Shown: positions 44,081-57,371, numbered from the stretch's first letter. The stretch: 64,000 bases of DNA from Cephalopachus bancanus (GCA_027257055.1 JAPVLO010000320.1:1054001-1118000), one strand, 5' to 3'. Notes: generated from the sequence alone by a model not told the origin. Translations and numbers: made by a program.

Positions 44081-44554
44081 TGGCCTAGACTCTTAACAAA
44101 TGATGAAAGACCAAGACTGTTCTAGATGGAGACCAAAGTGACATGACAACAAAATATGTGCGTGACCTTTATTGGAACCTGATCAGAAACAAAATCAGTT
44201 GTAATTACCCTGAGAAATCTGAATATGGACTGTATGAATACTGTACTAATGTTTAATTTCCAAAGTATAATCATTATACAGGGAAATATCTTGTTTTTGG
44301 AGGATACCTGAAGTATTTAAGTGTGTATTGTCATAATGTCACCAACTAACTCAAATGGTTCAGAAAAAAAGTGCATATGTGTATGAAGAGCAAGCAGATG
44401 TGGGAAAAATGCGAATTAGAATGAACTAATTAACTAGGGTGAAGGCAATATAATGTTTATTGGATTATTCCAACTTCTATGAAGGTCTAAAATTTTTAAA
44501 AATTAATAAGAAAAAAATGATGATACAATAAAGATCTATTAATACTCTGCCCAA
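44081..44554. other. No gene seen
   Basis: AT-rich unique sequence. Confidence 0.5.
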
Positions 44555-44800
44555 AACAGTCCCCTTTCAGTTCTTCCTTCTCTGAACTGTCATTTCTACT
44601 AACTCAATAGACCATACAGTTCAGCAAATGATATTGTCTTTATTTCTAAATCTTTTTCTGAGAAGTCTCATCCTCACAACAAATACACTGAGCTCCTTAA
44701 AGTCAGAGAATGGATTTATGTTTCCTCTATACCCCCAAAGAATACCTGGCATGGTAATATGCATATATCTTCAATAAACTCTTAGTTATTTAAATGATGT
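44555..44800 (+). repeat. L2 LINE 3' end
   Basis: ACTGAGCTCCTTAAAGTCAG and TACCTGGCATGGTAATATGC match the L2 tail. Confidence 0.75.
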
Positions 44801-45089
44801 ACTGGGACGTAGCTATCAAAATACATGAGTATATATTTCTCTAGCCATAAACCCCAGTAAATAATGACAAGAAGCTATATAATCATTCCACTTGTGGGAA
44901 ACAATACCAATACTACACACCAAAGAAATAAACACAGACTTATCCCATATATTGAGTCTTACTTTTCACCATAGATCTCACCTAGAAATCCTCTCCAGTC
45001 CGGCAGGTCTCCTTAGAGTTCAACAAATACAACAAGGTCATTCATTCCTCTGTGTTTTGCTCCTTTCCCTGGGCTCCTTGACCATCTAA

Positions 45090-45312
45090 ATCAGGGCTTC
45101 TCATCTGGGCACTAACGATGTTTTGGGTGAATAATTCTGCAGTAGGGGCTATCCCATACATTGTAGGATGTCTACCAGTGCCCCTGGCCCCTACCCACTA
45201 AAAGCCAGTAGCACACTCTGCTCCAAGTTGTGGCAACCAAGTATGTCTCCCGACATTGTCAAATATCTCCTGGGGGACAAAATCAACCCTAGTTGAGAAC
45301 CGATGATCTAAA
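45090..45312 (-). mobile_element. MER5A-like hAT element
   Basis: On the - strand: ACTAGGGTTGATTTTGTCCC, CTACTGGCTTTTAGTGGGTA and CTACAATGTATGGGATAGCC follow the MER5A order, near full length. Confidence 0.8.
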
Positions 45313-45768
45313 TCCTAGTCTCACTTCAAACCCTAACTTAAGTCCTATAAGAAACCACCCCTCAACATAACCTATGACCAGTTCTCCTTTTCTAAACCCA
45401 TATGAAGTGCTTATCTGTTTGCATAATTAATTTTTTTCACTGTTTCTTGACTATAGATAGGTTCCATAAAAACTAGATTACATGTACATTATGTCTTTAC
45501 AACTAAAAGAATCTAGGTCAGAAAACATATCATTTACCAAAAAATTCCAAGTGGTATAATGTGCTTCAATATCTTCAGAATACAACTCTGAATTTTTAAA
45601 ACTCCCAAGGAAGCTGAAAATTAACTTGTCACTGAGTCCATCTGCTTTCTCCTAGGAGGTAGGAGTCTGTTAAAAAAAAATTAACTTGTCAGCTAATGTG
45701 GTAATTTATTTAACTATTCAAGTGAATAATAAGACAGAAGCAACAATTCTTAGTTGCATTTTTAAAAC

Positions 45769-45774
45769 TTTATT
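45769..45774 (-). terminator. Poly(A) signal of M1
   Basis: AATAAA on the - strand, followed about 30 bases later by GT-rich sequence (TTGTTGCTTCTGTC), the normal layout of a cleavage site. Confidence 0.6.
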
Positions 45775-45977
45775 CAAAGCCATTCCAAACATAGGATTTC
45801 ATTAGACTTCCCTTCCCACTGCACAATTCATTTATCAAAGGTTTAGATTAATACTGCAGTAACAACTTTCTATTACAGTGAATTGAAATGCCAGACATTA
45901 AAACTGAATTTAGCACGTTTTACTTCTTTCACAAAGAATTTAAAGTCACTTAAAATACAAATAAAATACAAGTGGAA

Positions 45978-46274
45978 GCTGGGCTCGGTGGCTCAGCCTA
46001 TAATCCCGTGCTTTGGGAGGCTGAGGTGAGTGGATTGCCTGAGACCGCAGGTTCGAGACCCGCCTGGGCAACTTTGCAAGACCTCATCTCTACAATAAAT
46101 CAAAAAAAATTAGCCGGGCATGGTAGCGCGTGCCTGTAGTTCCGGCTACTTGGAAGGCTGAGGCGGAAGGATCGCCCGAACCCAGCAGGTTGAGGCTGCA
46201 GTGGCCAGGAACGGCCACTGCACTCCAGTCTGGGTGACAGAGGGAGACTCCAACTCAAAAAAAAAAAAAAAAAA
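45978..46274 (+). mobile_element. Alu SINE in the putative M1 3' UTR
   Basis: AGCTGGGCTCGGTGG start and A-tail. It is antisense to M1. Confidence 0.93.
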
Positions 46275-47914
46275 GTAGAAAAAAAAGAACATTGCAAACA
46301 TTAAAAAATACAGACCACAAAGACTAGTCTAGATGTTAACTGAATTTCACATTCACCTCTCAGCGTCCAAGAAACAAAAGAAAAAAGATAAAAACATTTA
46401 TACGTTATATAATATTTGTAAATATTATATAATTTTCTATGACTGAATCCCAAAAGAAAACATTTTCTATTACTGAATCCTAAAAGAAATCATTCTTATG
46501 ACTTAGCATGATTCAGTGAAACTAATGATTCAAGTAATTAACGTAACAATCCAAATACATGCACAGGGTGGAATGGATAAACTGCACAGCCCTGAAATGA
46601 CCTTCTGCAGTAGTTCATCTTTCAGCCAAGCTTTTCTAGACTTTACTTTCTCACAACAATCTGGTGTGCTGGAGTTCTGTATTGTATGGAGAATGGATCC
46701 ATACAAATTAGTGCCTCACAGATATAAAGAGCCAAACCAGCAGCATTTAGCACAAATATTTGTATCTTTCTGAGCAAGTTAAGGAGTTAGGACTCTTGCC
46801 TAAATAGAATAAAACTCCACGTAATCTTTTTATATAAAGGCTTAAATAAGTATTTGACTGAGATAAAAGAGTGGTCCCAACCAAGAGTATACATAAAAAT
46901 CCCCTAATTCCTTTACAGAAACATAACATGTCTCAGTTTCAATGTGTGCTAAATCAGAAATTGCCAAGACTTGGGCCTAGGCAAGTGTATTCAGAAGAAG
47001 ATTTAGATGGGCATTGCCATAGAACACACAGTTTTGACCTGGAATAATTTCAGTTCTTTATGGCTATAAAACCTCAATAAAAGAACCTCAGTGTACCACC
47101 AGAATTAATAAAACAAATTGACTTGGCTGTAGGGAGTTATTTGCTTTAAAGCAAATGACTTCAAAAAACATCTGGTGTTTATTCAGTGAATTTTAGAAGG
47201 GTTGATAGTAAAACTTTTACATCCAAATAAGTCTAATTGCTCCTTCAGGCTACTTCTAATTTGCAGAGTAACAATATGTTATCAGGACACTGAAGAAAAT
47301 GATACAGCAGAATTAGTATTAAGAGTACAGTCTTATTTTGTAAGTCTTAAAATATGTATTTGATCAGCCAAGATATGTGTGTTACTAAAATGCAGGTTTT
47401 GCAGAAACATCAGTAAGTATTTATTAAATGTATGCAACTCATAAGTGCTTACAGTTCCTTGAAACGTAGGTTCTATAAGCACATATTAAATGCACGTGAC
47501 ATAACTATTGTCTCCTGAAACAAAGATTGATGCAAGCTATATGCAAGAAAACATTAAATTTGATAGCTCTTCCCACAAAATTAGTTCAGTATAGAAATGA
47601 CCAACAGTCTGGTTACACTTGACTCTCACTTGTTTTTCATTAAAATAAAGTGAATTGAGAAGGAAGCTAATGTAGTGTTTTACTGGGGATTAATAAACAT
47701 TAGGATCTAAAACTGAACATACAAATTCCTCACATTATTGTGGCATCTATTTCCTAATACAAAATTTCAAACTTATGCAGAGAGAATCAAGTTCCAATCA
47801 TAGAGCAACTTAATATAAAAGCTCTGTATGCCACATACTTTTAAAATGTTATCAAAAACAGGTATTACCAAGAACACATAGTTACTGAAATTGGGAGAGG
47901 GGAGAAATACTTGT

Positions 47915-48019
47915 TCAACTCCAAGACATTAACTGCTGACAGTACTGTATAAACTTCTTTAAGTCACGTTCTTCTTCATTAGATTTAAGGGAAACCTGGC
48001 TGCGTGGTACAGATTTGAG
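47915..48019 (-). CDS. Predicted terminal coding exon of M1
   Basis: The acceptor on the - strand is TTAGCTTGGCTAATTCTCCCAG. From there a phase-0 frame gives 34 residues, LKSVPRSQVSLKSNEEERDL and then KKFIQYCQQLMSWS, before TGA at 47915. The acidic-then-basic, helix-favouring composition looks like a real C-terminus. The upstream exon at 48254-48296 ends in phase 0 and joins without a stop. A 2.1-kb repeat-poor 3' UTR with a good poly(A) site follows. I do not recognise the protein. This is the best supported host exon in the window. Confidence 0.6.
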   Translation of the reverse strand, partial: LKSVPRSQVSLKSNEEERDLKKFIQYCQQLMSWS

Positions 48020-48253
48020 CTGGGAGAATTAGCCAAGCTAACATTCACTTCTCTATAGTAACCAGCATCCCAGTTCATACTTTCATCTGTATGGTGCTTT
48101 ATTTAAACTTGCAGGGGGACCAACTACACTTTAGGGCATCTACAATCCTATGGTAAAATGTTAGCAATAAGCTGTGCCTTGTTCTCTAATGGGGCCTCAA
48201 AGTGGTCTTACCCCTATCGCTAAATGTAAAAGAATCCCTATGAAATTTATTAC

Positions 48254-48296
48254 CTTCTTTTGTCTCTTTCTCTCACAAACACATGCAACAGTCTCA
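48254..48296 (-). CDS. Predicted penultimate exon of M1
   Basis: The acceptor GTTCAGAGTTCGTTTTCAG and the donor AAG|GTAATAAA bound 43 bases. After one base of a split codon the frame reads ETVACVCERKRQKK and ends in phase 0, joining the terminal exon. The intron would be only 234 bp. It carries a basic cluster. Exons further upstream were not found; the CpG island at 59 kb is a candidate promoter. Confidence 0.5.
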
Positions 48297-48990
48297 CTGA
48301 AAACGAACTCTGAACTGAATATATTTTTTCTAGGATAAGGTTTTGCTAAAGAATGAGCAATAATAAATCTATGCCTCAATAACTTTTTGTCCTATTGCTA
48401 TATAGTTTGGGGCCAGTTTGTTTTCATTTTTTAAGTAATACAGATGAAAATCACAAAAGATTTATGGAAAGCTGTTGATAGTACCAGTATACAAAACCTA
48501 GATGCAAATACAGCTCCTTTTTCATTTTGGAATGAGTATGTATTCTTTTCTTTCTCTCTCTTTTTGTGTGTTTGTCTTACAGGGGAAGGGACTGGGGGAA
48601 GTAGAGACAATTTTCTTAGGTTAGTACAGTGAAGCTTCACTTAAAATGGATTTCCTGGATTCCTTTCTAGGGACTGATTCAGAAACTGATGGAATTCAGA
48701 AATCTTCATTTTAAATAAACACTCCTGGTAATTCTGGTGCTGGTGGTCTAAGAACAACCCTGAAAAACAAGGTCCATGGATGAGTGGCATTTTGCACAGT
48801 GGAACAATCCATTCCAGGCAGAGGGAAGAACAGAAACAAAGGCATGAAAGCGTCAATGTGTATCATGTGCCTGAGAAACAGGCACTTAAGTTTCTTAACC
48901 TTGCCAGTCCTCAGTTTCTTCATTTGATAAATGAAGTGTTGGTCCACATTGTCTCTGAGGTCCTTCCCAAAGTTAGTATTTGGTCATCAC
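48297..48990. other. No further exon found
   Basis: A strong + strand acceptor-like tract (TCTCTCTCTTTTTGTGTGTTTGTCTTACAG, in parts) lies at 48560-48582 but no exon follows it. A MIR-like piece lies at 48870-48950. Confidence 0.4.
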
Positions 48991-49885
48991 CCAAAGTATA
49001 CGGTCATCATGGTTCATTGTTCTCTGAAGATACCGCTAACTGCTACTCATTCATTCATTCAGTACCAGGCCTCAAGCAGTTTTTAGTCTAGTGGTGAGAA
49101 AGACAGACAAGTAATCACTACACCGTGCTATAAGAGAAAGAATTAGAGATGGCGTCACAGAGAAAGTAATGCTTGAGCAGAAATTTTATGGGGAAAAGGA
49201 AACAGCATTCCAGCAAGGAATGGCATGTGCTAAGAAAGCCACATGCTGTGTCCAGATACATGTGAACAGTTGGAATGGCTTCAGCATAGCATGCATGATG
49301 GAGAGAGGTAGAAAAACAAAGCTTTGAAAGAAAGAGGGTAGTTCATTTATGTCATACAGAGAGCTCAGATTTTATTATATGGAGGAACCGAAGGCAGGGG
49401 ATCAGGCTTGCATTTTAGAAACATAGTTCTTATGATAATATAAAGACTAAACCATAAAGAGACAATCTGGACACAAATAAATGTCAGGAGGCTAATGTGT
49501 AGAGGTGATGGCTGCTAAAACGAAGCAGTGAGGACAAAGGCTCCAGAGAATAGCTACTCAGGAGGCAGAATCAAATAACCTGCTGACTATGTGTGATGTC
49601 TAAAAAACTTAATTTCAGAATTGTTCCTAATTTTCATCTGGGTGACTGAATAGATACTGGCTTCACAAAATAGGAGATACTGAGAATAAGTTTTGGGAGG
49701 GAAGGTGGGTTTTGCACTCTATGCATTGTGGGTACTTTGGATACTGGGATAAGGGTATCACGGTCTGGAGCTCAGGTAAGAAGTCTAGGCTAAAGATAGA
49801 TTTGAGAAGCCCAAACATCACCTGCATGTATCCTACTTAATGTAGTAAATGTCAGTTGTATCTCAAAACTCTAAATTTTTTAAAA
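48991..49885 (+). repeat. Probable ancient interspersed repeat, left part
   Basis: Same style as 26630-27480 (CATTCCAGCAAGGAATGGCATGTGC, GGATCAGGCTTGCATTTTAG). It seems to continue at 52760 beyond an L1. Confidence 0.4.
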
Positions 49886-51015
49886 TTTAATTTAATTAAT
49901 TTATTTTTCTATTTTAAAGATGTGGGGTAAAATTCAGGGTTAGGTATACAAATATTCACTTGCTGATGAGATGTGCCCCTCCCTCCCCTGACAGTTTCCC
50001 TCAATTGCCAATCCCACCCTCCCTCCCCTGGCAGTTTCCCACTACTGCCAATCCCTTTCTTACAGTATTATGATAATTGTTCAAGGTCCGCTTATGAGTG
50101 AGAACATATGGTACTCTGCTCATTGTTTCTGTGATAGATCACTGAATATGATTGACTCTAAATCCACCCAAGTTGCTGCGAAGTCCATGTTTGTCCTTCT
50201 TTATGGCTGCATAATATTCCATTGTGTATATATACCACATTTTTAAAAACCAATCCAGCTTCGATGGGTAGCATGGTTGGTTCCATCTTTTTGTTATTGT
50301 GAATAGAGCTGTAACAAACATGTGTGTGCAGGTATCTTTTTTGTAGAATGATTTTAGTTCCTCTGGTCATACTCCCAATAGGGGGATTCCTGGGTCATAT
50401 GGAAGGTCAATTTCCAGTTCTTTCAGAAATTGTCACACTGTCTTCCAAAGAGGCTGCACTAGTTTACATTCCCACCAGCAGTGTAGAGCATTCCTTTTTC
50501 TCTGCATCCTTGCCATCATCTGTTGTTGTTTGTTTTATTAATGATGGCCATTCTTACCAGGGTTAGGTGGTATCTCAATGTGATTTTGATTTGCACTTCT
50601 CAAATGATTAGTGGGGCTGAGCACATTTTCATTTGTGTGTTGGCTGCCCGTGTATCTTTTTCTGAGAAGTGTCTATTCACATCTTTTGCCCACTTTTGAA
50701 TGGGGCTATTTTTTTCCTTTCAGCACACCTTGTAGACCCTAGATGCTAGGTCTTTGTCAGATATACAGTGGAAAATATTTTTTTTTCCATTCTGTGGGCT
50801 GTCTCCCCACTCTCTTGATGGTTTCTAGTGCTTTACAGAAGCTTATCAGTTTGATGAGGACCCACTTGTCTATCTTATCTCTTATGGTATGGGCACTTGG
50901 GGTTTTGATCAGGAATTGGCTGCCAGTTCCAATTTCCATAAGGGTGTCTCTTGTGTTTTCTTAGATTCTTATAGTGTGAGGTTTCACGTTTAGGTCTTTG
51001 ATCCATTTAGAGTAA

Positions 51016-51309
51016 TTTTTTTTTTTTTTTTTTTTTTTAGTTGGAGTCTCACTCTGTCACCCAGACTGGAGTGCAGTGGCCGCTCCTGGCCACCGCAGCC
51101 TCGACCCACTGGGTTCCGGCGATCCTTCTGCCTCAGCCTTCCAAGTAGCCGGAAATACAGGCATGAGCTACCACACCTGGCTGATTTTTTGATTTATTGT
51201 AGAGATGAGGTCTCGCTGCCCAGGCGGGTCTTGAACCCGCGGGCTCAGGCAATCCACTCACCTCAGCCTCCCAAAGGTGCAGGATTACAGGCTGAGCCAC
51301 CGAGCCTGG
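51016..51309 (-). mobile_element. Alu SINE in L1
   Basis: The TSD TTTAGAGTAA from the L1 flanks it. Confidence 0.94.
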
Positions 51310-51641
51310 TTTAGAGTAAATTTGTTTATGGTGATAGGTAGGAGTCCTGTTTCAATCTTCTGCATGTGGTCAGCCAGTTTTCCCAGAACCATTTACTGAA
51401 TAGGTTCTCCTCTCCCTAGTGGTTGTTGTTGGAGGTTTTGTTGAAGATGAGTTGGTTGAGGAATTAAGGCTTTGCTTCCAGAATCTCTATCCTGTTTCAT
51501 TGGTCTCCATGCCTGTTCTTGTACCGATACCAGGCTGTTTTGATTATTGTAGCCTTATAGCAAAGTTTGAAGTCTAGAAGTGTGATACCCCTGCCTTGTT
51601 TCTTTTGCTAAGGATTGTTCTGGCTATTCATGGTTGTTTAG

Positions 51642-51889
51642 TTTTTGAGTTGGAGTCTCACTCTGTCACCCAGGCTGGAGTGTAGTGGCACCCTCAGGGC
51701 TACCCCAGGTTCAATCAGCTGGGTTCAGGTCATCCTTCCACCTCAGCTTATCAAGTAGCTGGAACTACAGGCATGTGCTACCATGCCCGGCTAATTTTTT
51801 TGATTTATTGTAGAGCCAAGGTCTTGTCAATTGCCCAGGCTGGTCTTGAACCTGTGGGCTCAGACAATCCCTTCACCTTGGCCTTCCAA
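51642..51889 (-). mobile_element. Alu SINE in L1, truncated
   Basis: GAGTTGGAGTCTCACTCTGT to CACCTTGGCCTTCC. The 5' end of the element is missing. Confidence 0.9.
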
Positions 51890-52759
51890 GCCCCATCAGG
51901 ATGGACATCTTAACAATGTTATTTCTTCCTATTCATAAACATGGAATAGTTTTCCATTTGTTTGTGTCTTCTTGGATTTCTTTGAGCAGTGTTTTGTAGT
52001 TCTCATTGTAAAGGTCTTTCACTTCTCTGGTTAGGAAGATGCCAGGTATTTCATTTTGTGTGTGTGTGGCTTTTGTGAACAGGATTGTGCTTTTTATTTG
52101 GTTCTCTGCTGCTTGCTGCTGGTATATAAGAATGCAACTGTCTTTTGCACATTTATTTTGTATCCTGAGACTTTGCCAAAGTCCGTTATCAGTGCAAGCA
52201 GTTTTCTGACAGATTCTCTTGGGTTTTCAAATTATAGGATCATATTTGGCAGAGAGGGATAACTTAACTTCTTCTTTTCCTATTTGGATATCCCTATTTC
52301 CTTCTCTTGTCTAATTGCTCTAACGAGGACTTCCAACACAATGTTGAACAAGAAGGGTGAGAGTGGGTAGCCTTGTCTCGTTCGTTTTTAGGGGAAATGT
52401 TTCCAGTTTCTATCCATTTAGCAATATGCCTGCTGTGGGTTTATTGTAGATGGCACTTATTATTTTGAGGTATGTTCCTTCTATACCTGGGTGTTTGAAG
52501 GTTTTTTTTTTTTTTTATCAAGAAGGGATGCTGGGTTTTATCAAAACCTTTTTCTGATTCTAATGATATAATCACGTGTTTCTTGTTTTTACATATGTTG
52601 ATGTATTTAATTACATTTATGCTCTTGCGATGTTGAACCAGACCTGCATCCTTGGGATGAAGCCTACTTGGTCATGGTGGATGATTTTTAAGATGTGTCA
52701 TTGGATACAGTTTGTTAGAATCTTCACAACTCTAAAATTAAAATTAAAAAAAAAAGATA

Positions 52760-54600
52760 GATTTGGAAGTCATTTCCACACAGATGATGGTTAAAGCTAG
52801 GAGACTACTCAGAGGGAACAATACAAAATGAATTGAGAAAAGAATCAAAGACAAACCCCTAGCCAGCAACAATTGATTGGGGGAAGGCAGGTGAAAGGAT
52901 ATGTTTGTTTTTCTTAAGATAAACTTTGACATGTTTAAATGCCAAGGAGAAAAAAATGACTAAAAAAGCATAGAAAAGATATGCCGGAGGAAGTGGCATT
53001 GCAAATCTGACATGGTAAGAGGTGGAAGAAGAACAGCAGGAACTAATGTTAGAGAAAACAAGGCAACAGGGAAGTTCAACACTGGAAAGTGGTCTACCAA
53101 GCCACATGCAAATAACAGGGCAAAGAAGTTAAACTGGGTTTGGCAATTAGACAGTCGTTGGTGGCATAATAGGTGGTGGAAGCAGAACACTGTGAGTGGA
53201 AGAATTAATAAGGGAGGTAAAAAAGGATATTAATTTTTCCATAAGCTTGGGGATGAAGAAGAGGAGATAGAGAAGACATGTGAGAATATTCCAAGTGGAG
53301 GATTTTTCTTTTCGTTTTGTTGAAAAGAGGAGACAAAGCTGGTGAAGGGAGATGGGGAAAGGGTATATTAAAGATAAAGGAAAAGGTTAAATGATGAAAC
53401 AAAGACCCAGAGGAGACAGAATGAATGGGATCTAGGACACATGTAAGACCCGCTGTGGATAGAAAAAACAACAATTAAAAATACCTCTTCATCTGAGACA
53501 GGAGAGAAGGATATCTGCTGATGTCAAGTTAGACTGTGGTCGGTATCGCCATATTCATGTCTGGGAGTCTGTCTCCTCTGAAAAAGCAAGCCAGCTGCTG
53601 AAAGTACAAGGTCAAAAATGGAGTAGAAGGTTAAAGGTAAGGAGTAATAAAAGTTAGAACTGTAGCTGTGGGTGGGAAAGGAAAAGAATGGCTGAGCTAC
53701 ATTACAGACCATGCTGTATCATCATGGCAATAATCTGGTTATGTGATTTTCACTAATATAACTTAATTACCTTTATATGTGTGTGTGTGTGTGTGTGTAT
53801 GTGTGTGTGTGTGTGTGTGTGTGGCTGAAAAAGCAAATGGCTAGACTGAACTAGAGCAGCAAGCATGCTGGACAAAAGTGGGAGAAACACAAAAGGCAAA
53901 GAAATTGTTGATAGTGATATGGATGAATAATGGATCAAGGAGTGTAGCTAGACAAGGAAGAAAGTTGATGTAGGTAGAGACAGATAATGACAAAACAGTA
54001 GTCAAGGAACAGAATCCTCATGAGGTCAGGGATTAAGTATAGAAAAATAAGAAAGAGGGAAAGATGAAAGAAACAGAAGGACAAGAAGAGAATGCTAGAG
54101 TTTGAGTCTTAATATGGAACAGTCTAAGATGCTAACGTCCTTCAGATAACCATGGCAACAAGTTAAGGGAATCTGGGGGTCTGGACCTGTGATGTACATG
54201 ACTACTCTAGTCTCCCCTGGATCTTGAAGTAACTGAGTCAGAAAGACAGAGTTGGGTGCTAAATTCCTTAATGACTGTGACAGAGTGATCAGGAAGCTGA
54301 TAAAAAACAGTGAAGAGGACAAGTAAAAGGTATAACTGGAGAAAGGTTTGGGTAAGTTTTACAAGGGCGGAATGGAATGGCCTTGCAATGGCCATACAGA
54401 GATGGAGAATACAGATGCTACCTCCAGGCCCTGGGGTATGGGAGCACAACTTTCACTGTGGTGAACTGCTGGGAAAGTATCCTCAGGAGAAAGCCAGTTT
54501 CCGAATATAACAAGGAGGAATATTCTGTGAGAGGAGTTTGCATACAAAGAGCCCAGAGAAAGAGTTCAAAGTCTCTAAAAGGAGGCTGATAGTGAGACAA
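52760..54600 (+). repeat. Probable ancient interspersed repeat, right part, with (TG)n
   Basis: GATAGATTTGGAAGTCATTT and downstream GA-rich sequence continue the element at 48991. A (TG)n run of about 45 bp lies at 53776-53822. Open frames here come from purine-rich composition. Confidence 0.35.
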
Positions 54601-56409
54601 TTAGCAGATGCACAAAATGCGGGAATGAGGCTATGAGAAAGGATAAATTATTTGGATGGCTACAAAGTATGACAGAAACTATAGACAGGGTGGGATTCAT
54701 GATCTCAGATGAAACTCTCCTAATATTGTGGGAAGCTGCCAGAGACACTAAGATTTTATTTTGGTTACTAAGGTTAAACACCATTATTAGCTTTGGTCAC
54801 CATACTATTAAAAAAATAAAAACAATTATAAGAAACTCAGACAATTGATGAATCTCAGTTATTAATATTCATACTCTTTTGTCATTAATATGTATATTCA
54901 GAAAACAAAACCAAGGCTTAAAAATGCATGAGAGGCTTATACAAGATGACTAAAAAACGTAAAAAGGAATAATACAAATAGGTTCTGAAGTTACATTAGG
55001 GAATTAAACCCCAGCTTGAATTCATCCCAGGTCTAGAAAGAATCATATTTGAAAGTACTCTGTTCCCAACTTCAGGATGCAAGGACTTTGTCCTCCAATC
55101 CCAATCATCTGGTTTTGTGACAGAAAAGCTCTGAAAAATGGTTAAATGAGTGGAGTGGCAGAGGGACACAGCATTATGGGATTGAGGATTCCAATCGTTT
55201 TGGATATGAATGTGATGCAATGAGGGGTAAAAATCTTCAGTGTGGTTACTTTGTTACAACATATATAATACCTATTAGAATCCATATATAGCAATAAACA
55301 GAATTTTATTTGGATCAGCAGGAATTGCTTGATGACAGACAAATTTCTCAGAGGAAAAAAATGAAATAAGATAGAAATCTTAATAAAAGAGTATTCCAAT
55401 TGAATCAAACACATTGACATGACTCCAGAGTACACTTCTAAAAACTTTAGAGACTCATGAAAAATTAATTTGTAGTTCATGAAATAAAAGCAGACCATGA
55501 CTCCCAAGGCAAATGACTAGAATTCATATCTGATGTGCTCAAAGTTTGTAAGTAAAGGCTTTAGCAAAGGTCTTTGTCACCCTCTCTCTTTATTTTCTCT
55601 TTCATTACTTCTCATTCTCCCTTTCTTAAAAAAACTCACATCAACATTTTTGTATTATTTTGTAAATCTTCCCCAATCAGAATATCTTGTCTGTGGCCAT
55701 ACTTATTTTTTCTTTTCTCTTCCATCCTTCCTTTCCCTTCCTTCGCTTTGGGGAGAGGGGTCATTGGGAGGGAAAAGTAAATCTATATTTCAGATGACAA
55801 AATTGCTGCCTTAGAGCTATTACAACAAATTTATTTAGTGGTTTTACAGTTTACAACAGACTTTCATATTTCACCATAATCCCAGGAGAAAGGTTAGAAT
55901 GGGGAACACTATAATCAACCAGGCAGTTCAAATGAAATAAACTGCAGCTCACCATGTTAAGGGAATTCAGGGATATCTGAGATGGATTCCTCTTCTGAGG
56001 CTCACATCATGGAAAGCTACACAATTTCTGACAAAACAGTCCTCCACAGCACTGTCTGGTGAACTTCACTAATTCTCAACCACTGACATGAATTTATATC
56101 ATTCCAAATTCTGTTCCCAGTTGCCGCTGACATTAATTTATCTCATCATGGAAGACTTTCTTTTTGGGTTTATAATTCAAATAAAAATGCAAAGAACAGA
56201 ATGCTAGTCAGAGTGGTGTCTGAGGCAAATACTGGATATGTCCCCAATTTTTAGCTGTATTGTGAAAAAGGTGATGATTTAGAAAAGACCACTTATGCTT
56301 AACGACAGAAGTTTGTGGCAATCAGCTTCAGTTTTGTTTTTTTTTTTAAATTTCCACCCGCTGTCAGTATTAGGAAAGTGAAAAATTTGCTGGTCACGAA
56401 TGTGTATGG
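54601..56409. other. No gene called
   Basis: AT-rich unique sequence. A short - strand frame near 55965-56000 (ESISDIPEFP then stop) lacks a convincing acceptor. Confidence 0.4.
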
Positions 56410-56706
56410 TTTTTTTTTTTTTGTTTTTTTTTTTGAGTTGGAGTCTCACTCTGTCGCCCAGACTGGAGTGCAGCGGCCGCTCCCGGCCACTGCAGCCTCG
56501 ACCTGCTGGGCTCCGGCGATCCTTCCGCCTCAGCCTTCCAAGTAGCTGGAACTACAGGCGCGTGCTACAACACCCAGCTAATTTTTGATTTATTGTAGAG
56601 ATGAGGTCTCCCTGCCCAGGCGGGTCTTGAACCCACGGGCTCAGGCAATCCACTCATCTTAGCCTCCCAAAGCGCTGGGATTACAGGCTGAGCCACCGAG
56701 CCTGGC
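56410..56706 (-). mobile_element. Alu SINE
   Basis: Full reverse dimer with the TSD GTGTATGG. Confidence 0.94.
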
Positions 56707-57077
56707 TAGTGTATGGCATTCTTATTCCTGAAACAGTATCAGAAGTAAAGGTCCTCCCTGCTACTTAACCTTTACAGCTGGAGATGCAAACTCAAATGCC
56801 GGAAGATTGACATACTAAGTGAAAGACGCCTAAGTTAGGGAAAATAATACAATGATACAAGGCAACTGACACTAAGCCTCAGTGCTGGAGAGGCTAGAAA
56901 GGGATGGTGAACTAACAGAAGACCAGAGAACTAGAGTGGCTTTCTCTAGAGAAAACTGTTGCAAATCAGTTACAACTGACTGCTGTCTTATAGGACTGCC
57001 TGCCATGAACAGATCTTGGTTTTTCTACATCTGACTTTTCAAGAAATCTAGATTTTTAAAATAAACTCTCCTGATCT
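56707..57077. other. No gene seen
   Basis: Unique sequence between Alus. Confidence 0.4.
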
Positions 57078-57371
57078 TTATTTTTTATTTTTATTTTTTT
57101 TGAGTTGGAGTCTCACTCTGTCATCCAGACTGGAGTGCAGTGGCTGCTCCCGGCCACCACAGCCTCGACCCGCTGGGGCTCTGGCAATCCTTCCATCTCA
57201 GCCTTCCAAGTAGCTGGAATTACAGGCGCGCGCTACCATGCCCGGCTAATTTTTTGATTTATTGTAGAGATGAGGTCTTGCCAAGTTGGCCAGGGGGGTC
57301 TGGAACCCGCGGGCTCAGGCAATCCACTCACCTCAGCCTCCCAAGGTATGGGATTACAGGCTGAGCCCAGC
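57078..57371 (-). mobile_element. Alu SINE
   Basis: The TSD AACTCTCCTGAT lies before and after this copy. Confidence 0.92.

Larger units (their letters stand above)
45750..47914 (-). other. Putative 3' UTR of M1
   Basis: About 2.1 kb between the M1 stop codon and the AATAAA at 45769. Apart from one Alu it holds no repeat I can name, unlike the rest of the window, which is what a constrained UTR would look like. Confidence 0.5.
49890..52748 (-). mobile_element. L1 element, 5'-truncated
   Basis: About 2.3 kb of L1 after removing two Alus. The ORF2 C-terminus is visible (YIYTMEYYAAIKKDKHG at about 50200). Upstream reverse-transcriptase sequence is present in broken frames, so it is inactive. 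The 3' UTR holds a tandem duplication of the CCCTCCCCTG(A/G)CAGTTTCCC block (49980-50045). A short ACTCTAAA repeat at both ends may be its TSD. Confidence 0.88.

Noticed and set aside
53776..53822. Possible Z-DNA or regulatory element in the TG run
   Set aside because: A plain microsatellite with no other signal around it.
55960..56005. A short - strand frame ending ESISDIPEFP and stop
   Set aside because: The acceptor is weak and no upstream exon fits.
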